64,000 nucleotides of DNA from assembly GCF_014652835.1 (NCBI RefSeq), contig NZ_BMZO01000001.1, positions 372,001 through 436,000 on the forward strand, in the 5' to 3' direction. The DNA is from Limoniibacter endophyticus (GTDB lineage: Bacteria > Pseudomonadota > Alphaproteobacteria > Rhizobiales > Rhizobiaceae). Both the position numbers and the translations under genes were made by a program. Numbering within the stretch: position 1 is the stretch's first letter; the number at the start of each line of letters is the position of its first letter. This document shows positions 46,737 through 55,177 of the stretch, one piece after another. The notes under the pieces were generated by a model. The model searched no databases. It saw nothing but the letters and a program-made list of their open reading frames with translations, and was not told the DNA's origin.

Positions 46737-46964
46737 GGCAGCTCCTGAAATTTTCAAGCCTTTTGGCTCGTCATCTCATCTGCGTCAACACTCCATTCCT
46801 TCCGCCGATCCAGCTAAGCGGAAATTATAGCAGGAACGCCTTCCAGCAGTCGTCCATGCGGGCCCTTGTCACCTATCAGGACATGAAGCAGTATTAGCAG
46901 ATAGCGATACGACGCTTTGGGCATTTGGCAGTATCGCCTGAAGGACGATTATGGGAGACGCACC

Positions 46965-48224
46965 ATGGAAACTGTCGCTGGCAAACATGTGCTTCTTACA
47001 CAGGACAATCTCAAACAGGAAACTGCGCATCTTCCATGGCGTGCGCGCTTCGCACTTGCAACCCTTTTGGAGCTGCCAAAAGGTAGCCTCACCGTTACGA
47101 CGCCCAACGGGAAGATTTTGCGTGTCAGCGGCAAGGAAACCGGACCGAACGCCGATATCACACTCAATAATTGGCGCCTTATCGATCGCGCGCTTGTCGG
47201 CAGCACGATCGGCGTTGCCGAGTCCTATATGGATGGGGATTGGGAAAGCGGGAATGTCACGACTTTCCTGGAGCTTTTCGTCGTAAACGAGCAGGCGGGC
47301 GAAAAACTGGCCGGCAACAAGAGCTTCTTCCGAGAACTGTTAGCGCGCGTTCGCCATTGGACCAATCGCAATACCAAATCCGGGTCGCGTAAGAATATCT
47401 CTGCCCATTACGACCTCGGAAACCGCTTTTATAAGCAATGGCTCGATCCTTCTATGACCTACTCGTCCGCGCTCTATGAAGAGGGCGCAAATGATCTGGA
47501 GAGCGCGCAAGCTGCGAAATATCGCGCCCTCGCCGAGGACACGGGCATCACGGCAAAGGATCATGTTCTTGAGATCGGATGCGGATGGGGTGGTTTTGCC
47601 GAGTTCGCGGCGCGTGAGATCGGCTGTCGCGTTACAGGTCTGACCATTTCGAAGGAACAGTTCGAATTCGCAACCGAACGAATGATCAAGGCTGGGCTGA
47701 GCGACAAGGTCGAGATCAAGCTGCAAGACTACCGCGACGAGAAGAACCGGTACGACCGTATCATCTCCATCGAAATGTTCGAGGCAGTCGGTGAGAAATA
47801 CTGGCCGATCTTCTTCTCGAAGGTGAAGGAGAGCCTCAAGCCCTGCGGCACAGCCGGTTTTCAGATCATCACGATCAAGAACGAGGCGTTCCACTTATAT
47901 CGCAAACGTCCGGATTTCATTCAACGCTACGTCTTCCCAGGCGGGATGCTTCCCTCGCCTGAAATCCTCCAGAAACTCGGAAACAAACACGGCCTGTCCT
48001 TTCTGCGGGAACGTGCTTTTGCGCAGGATTACGCGCGGACGCTGGCGGAATGGCGGCAGAGCTTCAAGGCGTCGTGGGACAAGATTGTACCGCTCGGTTT
48101 CGACGAGCGCTTCAAGAAGCTCTGGGAATTCTATCTCCACTATTGTGAAGCGGGTTTCCGAACCGAGCATTTAGACATAAAACAGCTCGTGTACAGAAAG
48201 TGCAATGAAACATTCACTAACTAG
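46965..48224 (+). CDS. Cyclopropane-fatty-acyl-phospholipid synthase family methyltransferase
   Basis: SAM-dependent enzyme of 419 residues that adds a methylene bridge to unsaturated acyl chains of membrane phospholipids, or a close relative. The N-terminal lipid-binding part (about 1-115) includes VAESYMDGDWESGNVTTFLE; the catalytic part has the SAM site HVLEIGCGWGGFAEFAARE, preceded by NISAHYDLGNRFYKQWLDP, and the later RIISIEMFEAVGEKYW. A GGGAG motif precedes the ATG at 46965. It faces the cpdB pseudogene, 54 bases away, with no clear terminator. Confidence 0.92.
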   Translation: METVAGKHVLLTQDNLKQETAHLPWRARFALATLLELPKGSLTVTTPNGKILRVSGKETGPNADITLNNWRLIDRALVGSTIGVAESYMDGDWESGNVTTFLELFVVNEQAGEKLAGNKSFFRELLARVRHWTNRNTKSGSRKNISAHYDLGNRFYKQWLDPSMTYSSALYEEGANDLESAQAAKYRALAEDTGITAKDHVLEIGCGWGGFAEFAAREIGCRVTGLTISKEQFEFATERMIKAGLSDKVEIKLQDYRDEKNRYDRIISIEMFEAVGEKYWPIFFSKVKESLKPCGTAGFQIITIKNEAFHLYRKRPDFIQRYVFPGGMLPSPEILQKLGNKHGLSFLRERAFAQDYARTLAEWRQSFKASWDKIVPLGFDERFKKLWEFYLHYCEAGFRTEHLDIKQLVYRKCNETFTN

Positions 48225-48278
48225 CTCAATCCATTGAAATTAAACTAAAATCGATATTCATCATCCCGTTCGGTAAGC

Positions 48279-50266
48279 TTAAAGCAAGATTCGGTACATC
48301 GAGAAGCCGTTTTCGCCTTCGCCCGCTTCCTCGATCTTCACTCCCCTCACGTCGGCCAGGAATTTGGCGGCCGCAGGACCAGTCTCGAACGTCACGGTCG
48401 TGTTGGGCATGGGTACAAAAGTCCAGTTGCCGTCCGCAGACGGATCGATAGTCTTTCGCTCCTGGATATAGCGCACAAGTACGTCTCGGTTAGTGTCGGG
48501 TGCCTCAAAGATCACCTTGCCAGCGCCGATCTCCGGGAAATTGCCGCCGCCACCAGCACGATAATTATTTGTGACGACGATGAACTCTGCCTTCTCATCG
48601 ATCGGCTTGCCGGCAAAGTAAAGCTTCTTGATACGATTGGCAGAAGCGTTCACAACCTCACCTTCCTCGCCGTATTTCGATGGCTGCGACAAGTCGATCT
48701 GATAGGTCACGCCATCGATCACATCGAAATTGTAGCTCGGAAAACTCTTGTCAATCAGAACAGCATCCTTTGCACCCGGCTCGATCTGGTGAAATATGCC
48801 AGCCGCGCGCTCCAGCCATTCCCGCACCTGCGCACCGTTGATGCGTACTGCCTGCACCGTGTTCGGATACAGATAGAGATCAGCGACATTCTTGATCGCC
48901 AGCGGCCCGGGTGCGACATCGGTGTAATAATCCGGCCCACCACGTCCGCCTGCCTTGAACGGCGCTGCCGCCGAAAGAATCGGCAGGCTTGCATACTCCG
49001 TTGTCCTCAACATATCGGCAATGTACCAGCTCTGCGCCTGATTTACGATTTGTACGGAAGGGTCGTCCGCTACCAGCGCAAAGTAGGAATAGAGCGGCAC
49101 GGAGGTTTCACCAACCGGTGTGCGCACATAAGCAAGCGTCGCCTCATGATCTGCCCTCACGGTCGTTTCCACATCGGCGCGGCTCTCCACAATCGCCGTG
49201 ATGCGGCGTCCATCCCGGCGTGAAATCGGACGGGCTTCCGAAGTCGAGCTAATTACCCGCCAGCCACTACCGTCGCGCTCCACCAAGAGATCGATCAGAC
49301 CCAGATGCGAGCCCCAGAAACCGGCCATGACCCCCGGCTTGCCGTTGATCAGCCCCTTCTTCACATCCAGCCCCTCCATGTTTGCGAATTTGGGACCGGG
49401 AAAATCGAGATGGCTGTGACCGGTTACGATAGCGTCCACGCCCTCGACACCCGCGATCAGCAGCGAAGCGTTTTCGAGATTCTCTGCTTCTTTTAGGTCC
49501 CCCATGCCCGAATGCGAAAGCGCGATGACGATATCGGCGCCTTCTTCGCGAATTTGAGGCACCCAGGCGCGTGCGGCAGCCACCATGTCCCGCGCCCTCA
49601 CCTGACCCTCCAGATGCTTGACGTCCCAATTCATGATCTGAGGTGGCACGAAGCCAATGAGGCCGATGCGGATAGGATGTTCCTCGCCAGCGCCATCCTT
49701 GAGTTTACGATCGAGGATCACATACGGCTTGAGTAAAAGTGCGTCTTTGGTGGGATCGGCACCTAGCGCGCCCTTGGTCACATTTGCGCAAACGAACGGG
49801 AAATCCGCCCCGTTCAGCACCTTGAACATGAAATCCAGACCATAATTGAATTCATGGTTTCCCAAGGTCGAGCAATCATAGCCGAGCAGGTTCATCGCAG
49901 CGATGATTGGATGCACATCCTCATCCTTCATGCCCTTTTGCAAGGCAACATAGTCTCCCAGCGGGTTGCCTTGCAAAAAGTCACCATTGTCGACGAGGAT
50001 CGAATTGCCGGCTTCGGCGCGAATCGTGTCGATTAAGCTTGCAGCACGAGCGAGGCCCATCGTGTTATTGGCGCGATCGGCAAGTAGTCGTAGGGCATGA
50101 CATGGCAGTGCAGATCAGTGGTTTCCATGATCCGCAAATGCGCCTGATTGGCTTGCGCACGCGCCGCAAAAGGATGCAGAACCGTTAATGCGCCCACTGC
50201 GCTCGCTCCTGTCAAAAAAGCCCGTCTGGAAATCGTCTTGAAGGACGAAGAGCGAAATGCAGTCAT
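48279..50266 (-). pseudogene. cpdB: 2',3'-cyclic-nucleotide 2'-phosphodiesterase/3'-nucleotidase, frameshifted
   Basis: Periplasmic nucleotide-scavenging enzyme broken by an apparent one-base deletion near 50081. The first part (from the ATG at 50266, GAGG upstream) carries a Tat signal with SRRAFLTGASAVGALTVL and the metal motif METTDLHCHVMPYDYL, then runs out of frame to a stop at about 50033. The second frame, from about 50082 to 48279, continues the protein without a gap: ADRANNTMGLARAASLIDTI, DNGDFLQGN, LGNHEFNYG, GHSHLDFPG and the C-terminal nucleotidase domain. Restoring one base between 50081 and 50082 rejoins them. Either a recent mutation or a sequencing error; the rest looks intact. 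Confidence 0.85.
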
Positions 50267-50381
50267 TGAAACATCCTCTCGTGAGATTCGCACCTGAACA
50301 AGATCATCCCTGTGAGAACATCAAATGACAGTTTTCAATGTCGCGCAATTACGTGATCGCGTACCTTTTTGTCGGTTTCGC

Positions 50382-51770
50382 CTAGTTTTCGCCGGAAATT
50401 CGTCGCTCTAGCATCTGACGATTGGCAACTGGCATCGAAAGCGTCAGTGCGATCGATCCGTCTTCGCGATCTTCGCGCTCAAGAACATTGCCATTGCGAT
50501 AAATCCAGTCGATCAGATTGAGCTGTCCCGGTTCGATCAGGACGTCGAACAGTTCGAGCTGGCCAGAAATACGGCTCTCAATAACTTCCACAAGACGATC
50601 CAACCCCTCGCCGGTCACTGCCGAAATCGGCACAGGCGCATGTGCGCGCTTCGATCCCGCAGTGCTTTCAGCAAGTGCGTCGCGTGCGGTTTCGTCCAGA
50701 AGATCGACCTTGTTCCAGACCTCGACTACCCGTTGCTCATCACTTGCATCTATGCCGAGATCTGAGAGAATATGGCGCACATCATCGGCTTGCGCATTGC
50801 TGTCGGCATCGGCAATGTCCCGCACATGCAGGATCAGGTCGGCTTCAACCACTTCTTCGAGCGTTGCACGGAAAGCCGCTATCAGATGCGTTGGCAGGTT
50901 AGAGATAAAGCCCACCGTATCTGAGAGGATGATCTTGGTACCAGATGGCAGGATGACCCGGCGCAACGTCGGATCCAGCGTCGCGAAGAGCATGTCCTGC
51001 GCCAAGACTTCCGCCCCTGTCAGGTGATTGAACAGTGTCGACTTGCCGGCATTGGTATATCCGACGATCGCAACGACCGGGAACGGGATTTTCTTCCGCT
51101 TCGCACGATGCAGTTCACGCGTACGCTGCACGCGCTCAAGCTCGCGCTTGAGCTTGATGATCTTCTCTTGCAGGGCGCGTCTGTCCGCCTCGATCTGAGT
51201 TTCGCCCGGGCCGCCGAGGAAGCCCGCGCCACCTCTCTGCCGTTCAAGGTGCGTCCAGCTACGGACCAGTCGCCCCTTCTGATAATTCAGATGCGCAAGA
51301 TCAACCTGCAGAACACCTTCGCGGGTGCGCGCGCGGCGGCCGAATATCTCAAGGATCAGCCCGGTGCGATCAAGCACCTTGGCCTTCAGCTCCTTCTCGA
51401 GATTGCGCTGCTGAACCGGCGTCAATGCATGATCGACAATCACCAACTCGGCGTCAGTCTCGGCGCGGATCGCGGCCAGTTCCTCGACCTTGCCGGTCCC
51501 CATCAGGGTGGCCGGTCGCGGCGGATCGACATTCACAATCCCCGCGTGAACAATATCGAGGTCGATTGCGGCCGTCAGGCCTACGGCTTCATCCAGACGC
51601 GCTTCTGGCGAACGCATGAGCCGACGAAGACCTGTCTCTTCATCGATCTGCGGGGAATCACGCAAAACCGGAACGACGACAAGCGCCTTTCCGGTTTCCT
51701 TATGCGTTTCGAATGCGGCGCGTTTGGCCCTCGGCTCGCCGCTCTCATTGTCGTTGTAATCGGATGCCAA
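50382..51770 (-). CDS. hflX: GTPase HflX
   Basis: Ribosome-associated GTPase of 462 residues that splits stalled ribosomes under stress. The N-terminal HflX domain (about 25-200) includes ELVIDHALTPVQQRNLEKEL and ARTREGVLQVDLAHLNYQ; the G domain has G1 VGYTNAGKSTLFNHLTG, G3 SDTVGFI and G4 NKVDLLDE. It directly abuts hfq, whose stop codon touches its start, as in many proteobacteria, so the two are co-transcribed. Confidence 0.95.
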   Translation of the reverse strand: MASDYNDNESGEPRAKRAAFETHKETGKALVVVPVLRDSPQIDEETGLRRLMRSPEARLDEAVGLTAAIDLDIVHAGIVNVDPPRPATLMGTGKVEELAAIRAETDAELVIVDHALTPVQQRNLEKELKAKVLDRTGLILEIFGRRARTREGVLQVDLAHLNYQKGRLVRSWTHLERQRGGAGFLGGPGETQIEADRRALQEKIIKLKRELERVQRTRELHRAKRKKIPFPVVAIVGYTNAGKSTLFNHLTGAEVLAQDMLFATLDPTLRRVILPSGTKIILSDTVGFISNLPTHLIAAFRATLEEVVEADLILHVRDIADADSNAQADDVRHILSDLGIDASDEQRVVEVWNKVDLLDETARDALAESTAGSKRAHAPVPISAVTGEGLDRLVEVIESRISGQLELFDVLIEPGQLNLIDWIYRNGNVLEREDREDGSIALTLSMPVANRQMLERRISGEN

Positions 51771-52019
51771 TCAGCTGTCCTGTTCCGGTGTTTCGCCTTC
51801 AAAAAGCTGAACGGGCGAACCAGGCATGATGGTCGAGATCGCATGCTTGTAAACCAGCTGCGAGTGGCCGTCTCGACGCAAAAGCACGCAGAAGTTGTCA
51901 AACGACGTAATCACGCCGGTCAACTTCACGCCATTGATAAGGAAAACTGTGAGGGATGTACGATTCTTGCGAACTGCGTTCAGGAACTGATCCTGCAAGT
52001 TTTGTGTGCGTTCTGCCAT
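51771..52019 (-). CDS. hfq: RNA chaperone Hfq
   Basis: Sm-like hexameric RNA chaperone, 82 residues, pairing small RNAs with mRNAs. The Sm1 motif is [19 protein letters not shown] and the Sm2 motif [10 protein letters not shown]. It is about four residues longer than the Brucella protein I remember and ends in an acidic GETPEQDS tail. A 325-bp gap upstream holds its promoter region. A candidate small RNA lies at 4.9-5.0 kb in this window. Confidence 0.96.
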   Translation of the reverse strand: MAERTQNLQDQFLNAVRKNRTSLTVFLINGVKLTGVITSFDNFCVLLRRDGHSQLVYKHAISTIMPGSPVQLFEGETPEQDS

Positions 52020-52344
52020 GTTTCTTTTCTTTCGCAGGTCCCCAAAACCAATGCTCTTGGTTCTACGTTCTTGTTTCGTTATGCCGACTGCATCGCATGA
52101 AGGGTGCCATCGACTGTTTTTTAGAGCAAAGCGAAGCCTTTCCTAACACACGCGTTAACAGGCTGACCTTTTTTCTGCAATGTAAAAAAAGTCACAGGTA
52201 GCGTTCCGGGAGGCCAGCGTGGCGGAAATTCCACGGATCGTTCTTCAGGATCGTATGCATTACGTAGTTATCCGGTGCGCGCGTTCAATGCACTACCGGA
52301 AATTGCATAATTGACGAGACGCGGATCACGAAATTGATTCGGAA
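52020..52344. other. Intergenic region between trkA and hfq
   Basis: Contains no gene that I can see on either strand. It has T- and A-runs and one inverted repeat, an 11-bp pair with a single G-T wobble (52164-52174 with 52184-52194, loop of nine), not followed by a T-run. The hfq promoter must lie here, and possibly signals for hfq autoregulation. In Sinorhizobium a D-amino-acid aminotransferase gene sits at this place; none is present here. Confidence 0.6.
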
Positions 52345-53721
52345 TCAGAAGAACTCGAGGCTCACTCGGAACATTTGCTCGACCTGTTTGACTGCGTCCG
52401 CCAACGCAAAGAGCACGACGCGATCCTTCGATTTGATCTTGAGACCTCCTGACGGACGGATTACCTCGCCATTACGGTAAATCGCGCCTATGCGCAGATT
52501 ATCCGGCAGTTCAAGGTCGCGAAGCGCAACACCCACGAGAGGCGACGTGTCAAGCGCCTCGGCCTCGATGATTTCCCCCTGCCCAACGCCGATCGAGTGT
52601 ACTGCACGAATGCGCCCGCGCCGCACGTGCTGCAAGACACGTGAGATCGTCACCGCACGCGGGTTCACGAAGGCGTCGATACCGAGTGTCTTGGAAAACC
52701 CCTGGTAGGCAGGCGTATTGATGAGCGCGAGATTGGCTTTGCAGCCCAACTGCTTGGCCATCGCGCTCGACAGAATATTGACCTGATCGCTATTGGTCAG
52801 CGCGATCATCAGGTCCGCGTCCTGCACCTCCGCTTCCGTCATCAGCTTCTGGTCGAGCGCACTGCCCTTCAAAACCAGCGTACGTTCCAGCCCCTCTGCA
52901 ACGGAAATAGCGCGATCACCTGACTGCTCGATAATCTTGACCCGCGTGCGGCTCTTCATCTTTTCCAACGTCCGAGCAACGTAGAGGCCAATGTTTCCGC
53001 CACCGGCTATAATGATGCGATTGGCAAGTTGCTCTTCATGGCCAAACAGGCCGAGCGTGCGACGCACCTGTTCGCGTGTCGTCACAACATAGGCGATGTC
53101 GCCTGCAAACAGTTGGTCCACCGAATGCGGAACGAAGAGATGATCATCTCGGACAATACCAACGACAGTCGACGGTAAATCGGGAAAAAGCTCGCTCAAT
53201 TGCGCCAGCGGCGTGTTGATGACAGGGCACTCTTCGAGGCACTCGATGGCGATCATCACGATCTTGTCGTCACCAAAGCGCACTACATCGGTTGCCCCTG
53301 GCAAGCCGATGCGTCGCAGAACCATCTCGGCAACTTCCAGTTCCGGAGAAATAATTACGTCGATCGGTATATGATCGCGCGAGAAAAGATCGCGATAATG
53401 TGGCTGGAGGTAGGATTGAGCGCGGATGCGCGCGATCTTGGTCGGCACGTTGAACAGTGCATGCGCCACCTCGCACGCGACGATATTGACCTCGTCATAA
53501 AGGGTTACGGCAATAATCATGTCGGCTTCCGCCGCGCCTGCTGCTTCCAGCACCTCCGGATGAGCCCCATGCCCGACAAAACCGCGGACATCGAGCGTAT
53601 CTCGCATCGATCGTATGAGTTCAGTCGAGGTGTCGATCACGGAAACGTCGTTAGCCTCCGCCGCCAGGCGTTCGGCGATACCGTAACCGACCTGACCGGC
53701 TCCGCAAATGATGACGCGCAT
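52345..53721 (-). CDS. trkA: Trk potassium uptake regulator TrkA
   Basis: Cytoplasmic NAD(H)-binding regulator of the TrkH/TrkG potassium channel, 458 residues, made of two RCK units. Each unit starts with a Rossmann motif: MRVIICGAGQVGYGIAERLA at the N-terminus and IIIAGGGNIGLYVARTLEK near residue 232, each followed by a TrkA-C domain. It begins 14 bases after ntrX on the same strand, so potassium transport and NtrYX signalling share a transcript. No trkH/G gene lies in the window. Confidence 0.95.
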   Translation of the reverse strand: MRVIICGAGQVGYGIAERLAAEANDVSVIDTSTELIRSMRDTLDVRGFVGHGAHPEVLEAAGAAEADMIIAVTLYDEVNIVACEVAHALFNVPTKIARIRAQSYLQPHYRDLFSRDHIPIDVIISPELEVAEMVLRRIGLPGATDVVRFGDDKIVMIAIECLEECPVINTPLAQLSELFPDLPSTVVGIVRDDHLFVPHSVDQLFAGDIAYVVTTREQVRRTLGLFGHEEQLANRIIIAGGGNIGLYVARTLEKMKSRTRVKIIEQSGDRAISVAEGLERTLVLKGSALDQKLMTEAEVQDADLMIALTNSDQVNILSSAMAKQLGCKANLALINTPAYQGFSKTLGIDAFVNPRAVTISRVLQHVRRGRIRAVHSIGVGQGEIIEAEALDTSPLVGVALRDLELPDNLRIGAIYRNGEVIRPSGGLKIKSKDRVVLFALADAVKQVEQMFRVSLEFF

Positions 53722-53735
53722 GAATAAATTCCCGA

Positions 53736-55097
53736 TTAGACGCCGAGAGATTTCAGTTTGCGATGCAACGCTGAACGCTCCATGCCGATAAATTCGGCGG
53801 TGCGAGAGATATTGCCACCGAAGCGGTTGATTTGCGCTAAAAGATATTCGCGTTCGAACAGTTCGCGCGCCTCGCGCAACGGCAGCGCCATGATGTGCTG
53901 GTCGGTCTGATTCGGCACGCGCGGCATTACGTCCCCGATTTCCGAAGGCAGCAGATCGGCGGTAATAGGTGCGCTCGCGTCTTCGGAGCGAACCAGGATC
54001 ATCAGCCGCTCAATATTGTTGCGCAATTGGCGAATGTTGCCCGGCCAATTATGGGCCTGCAACACTGCCATCGCATCATCACTGATACGGCGGGGCTTGA
54101 TCCCCGCCTGACGTGCGATCTGACGCATGAAATAGTCCACCAGATACGGAATATCCTCTCGGCGTTCTGCCACACCCGGTACCGTGACCGGTACCACAGC
54201 CAACCGATGGTAAAGATCTTCACGAAACAGACCCGCCCCGATCAGATCCGGCAGATTGCGCGACGTCGACGAGATGATGCGGACATCTACCTTGACACGC
54301 TTCGTTCCTCCGACGCGTTCGAACTGCTGCTCGACCAGCACGCGCAATATCCGACTCTGAGTCTCACGCGGCATGTCCGCGATTTCGTCCAGATAAAGAA
54401 TGCCGCCATGCGCTTCTTCCAGCGCACCGACCTTGCGCTCGGTGCCGTTCGGCTCCGTGCCGAAAAGCTCGATCTCCATGCGCTCCGGCGTGATGCTGGC
54501 GGCGTTCAGCGTCACGAAAGGACCTTTCGAGCGAGCTGAAGCTGCGTGAATGGCGCGCGCCACAAGCTCCTTGCCACTGCCTGACGGGCCGATAATCATG
54601 ATGCGGCTGTTGGTCGGAGCCACACGATCAATGGTCTGGCGCAACTGGTTCATAGCCGGTGACATGCCGATCAGCTCGGAGGATTCGCCACTACGCTGCT
54701 TCAAGTCAGAAACCTGGCGCTTGAGCTTGGAGGTTTCCAGGGCGCGTTCGGCAATCAAGAGCAGGCGATCGGACTTGAACGGTTTTTCAATGAAATCATA
54801 GGCGCCGCGCCGAATGGCCGACACTGCCGTCTCTATATTGCCATGCCCCGAAATCATCACGACCGGCAGATCGGGGTGCATCGTCTTGATCTCGTCGAGC
54901 AGGGCGAGGCCATCGAGGCGCGAGCCTTGCAGCCAGATGTCCAGGAAAACGAGACGAGGCACACGATCCGCGATTGCGGCCAACGCGCTGTCGCTATCAT
55001 GGGCGATACGGGTCTCGTGGCCCTCGTCATCGAGGATCCCGGCAACCAGTTCACGAATATCCTGCTCATCGTCGACGATAAGAATGTCTGATGCCAT
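53736..55097 (-). CDS. ntrX: Nitrogen regulation response regulator NtrX
   Basis: Response regulator of the NtrYX system, 453 residues. The receiver domain has its phosphorylation site at D53 (LVFLDIWLQGS); the AAA+ domain has Walker [16 protein letters not shown] and Walker B ILYLDEIADMP; a Fis-type helix-turn-helix ends the protein (NISRTAEFIGMERSALHRKL). The sigma-54-contacting GAFTGA loop is missing: where NtrC reads [12 protein letters not shown], this has FGTEPNGTERKVGALEE. It therefore probably does not activate sigma-54 promoters in the usual way. It lies 80 bases after ntrY. Confidence 0.94.
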   Translation of the reverse strand: MASDILIVDDEQDIRELVAGILDDEGHETRIAHDSDSALAAIADRVPRLVFLDIWLQGSRLDGLALLDEIKTMHPDLPVVMISGHGNIETAVSAIRRGAYDFIEKPFKSDRLLLIAERALETSKLKRQVSDLKQRSGESSELIGMSPAMNQLRQTIDRVAPTNSRIMIIGPSGSGKELVARAIHAASARSKGPFVTLNAASITPERMEIELFGTEPNGTERKVGALEEAHGGILYLDEIADMPRETQSRILRVLVEQQFERVGGTKRVKVDVRIISSTSRNLPDLIGAGLFREDLYHRLAVVPVTVPGVAERREDIPYLVDYFMRQIARQAGIKPRRISDDAMAVLQAHNWPGNIRQLRNNIERLMILVRSEDASAPITADLLPSEIGDVMPRVPNQTDQHIMALPLREARELFEREYLLAQINRFGGNISRTAEFIGMERSALHRKLKSLGV

Positions 55098-55177
55098 TAC
55101 CGATCTTCTCTTCCCTTGCAGACGCCATCACGAGGCTTTGCGAGAGCGGCTGCAATATTTTTCCTGAAAGCCATCGC

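Noticed and set aside
48279-50266. Two separate genes instead of one broken cpdB
   Set aside because: The downstream part would start inside the phosphoesterase fold without its first metal motif, and the protein sequence continues across the frame change without loss.
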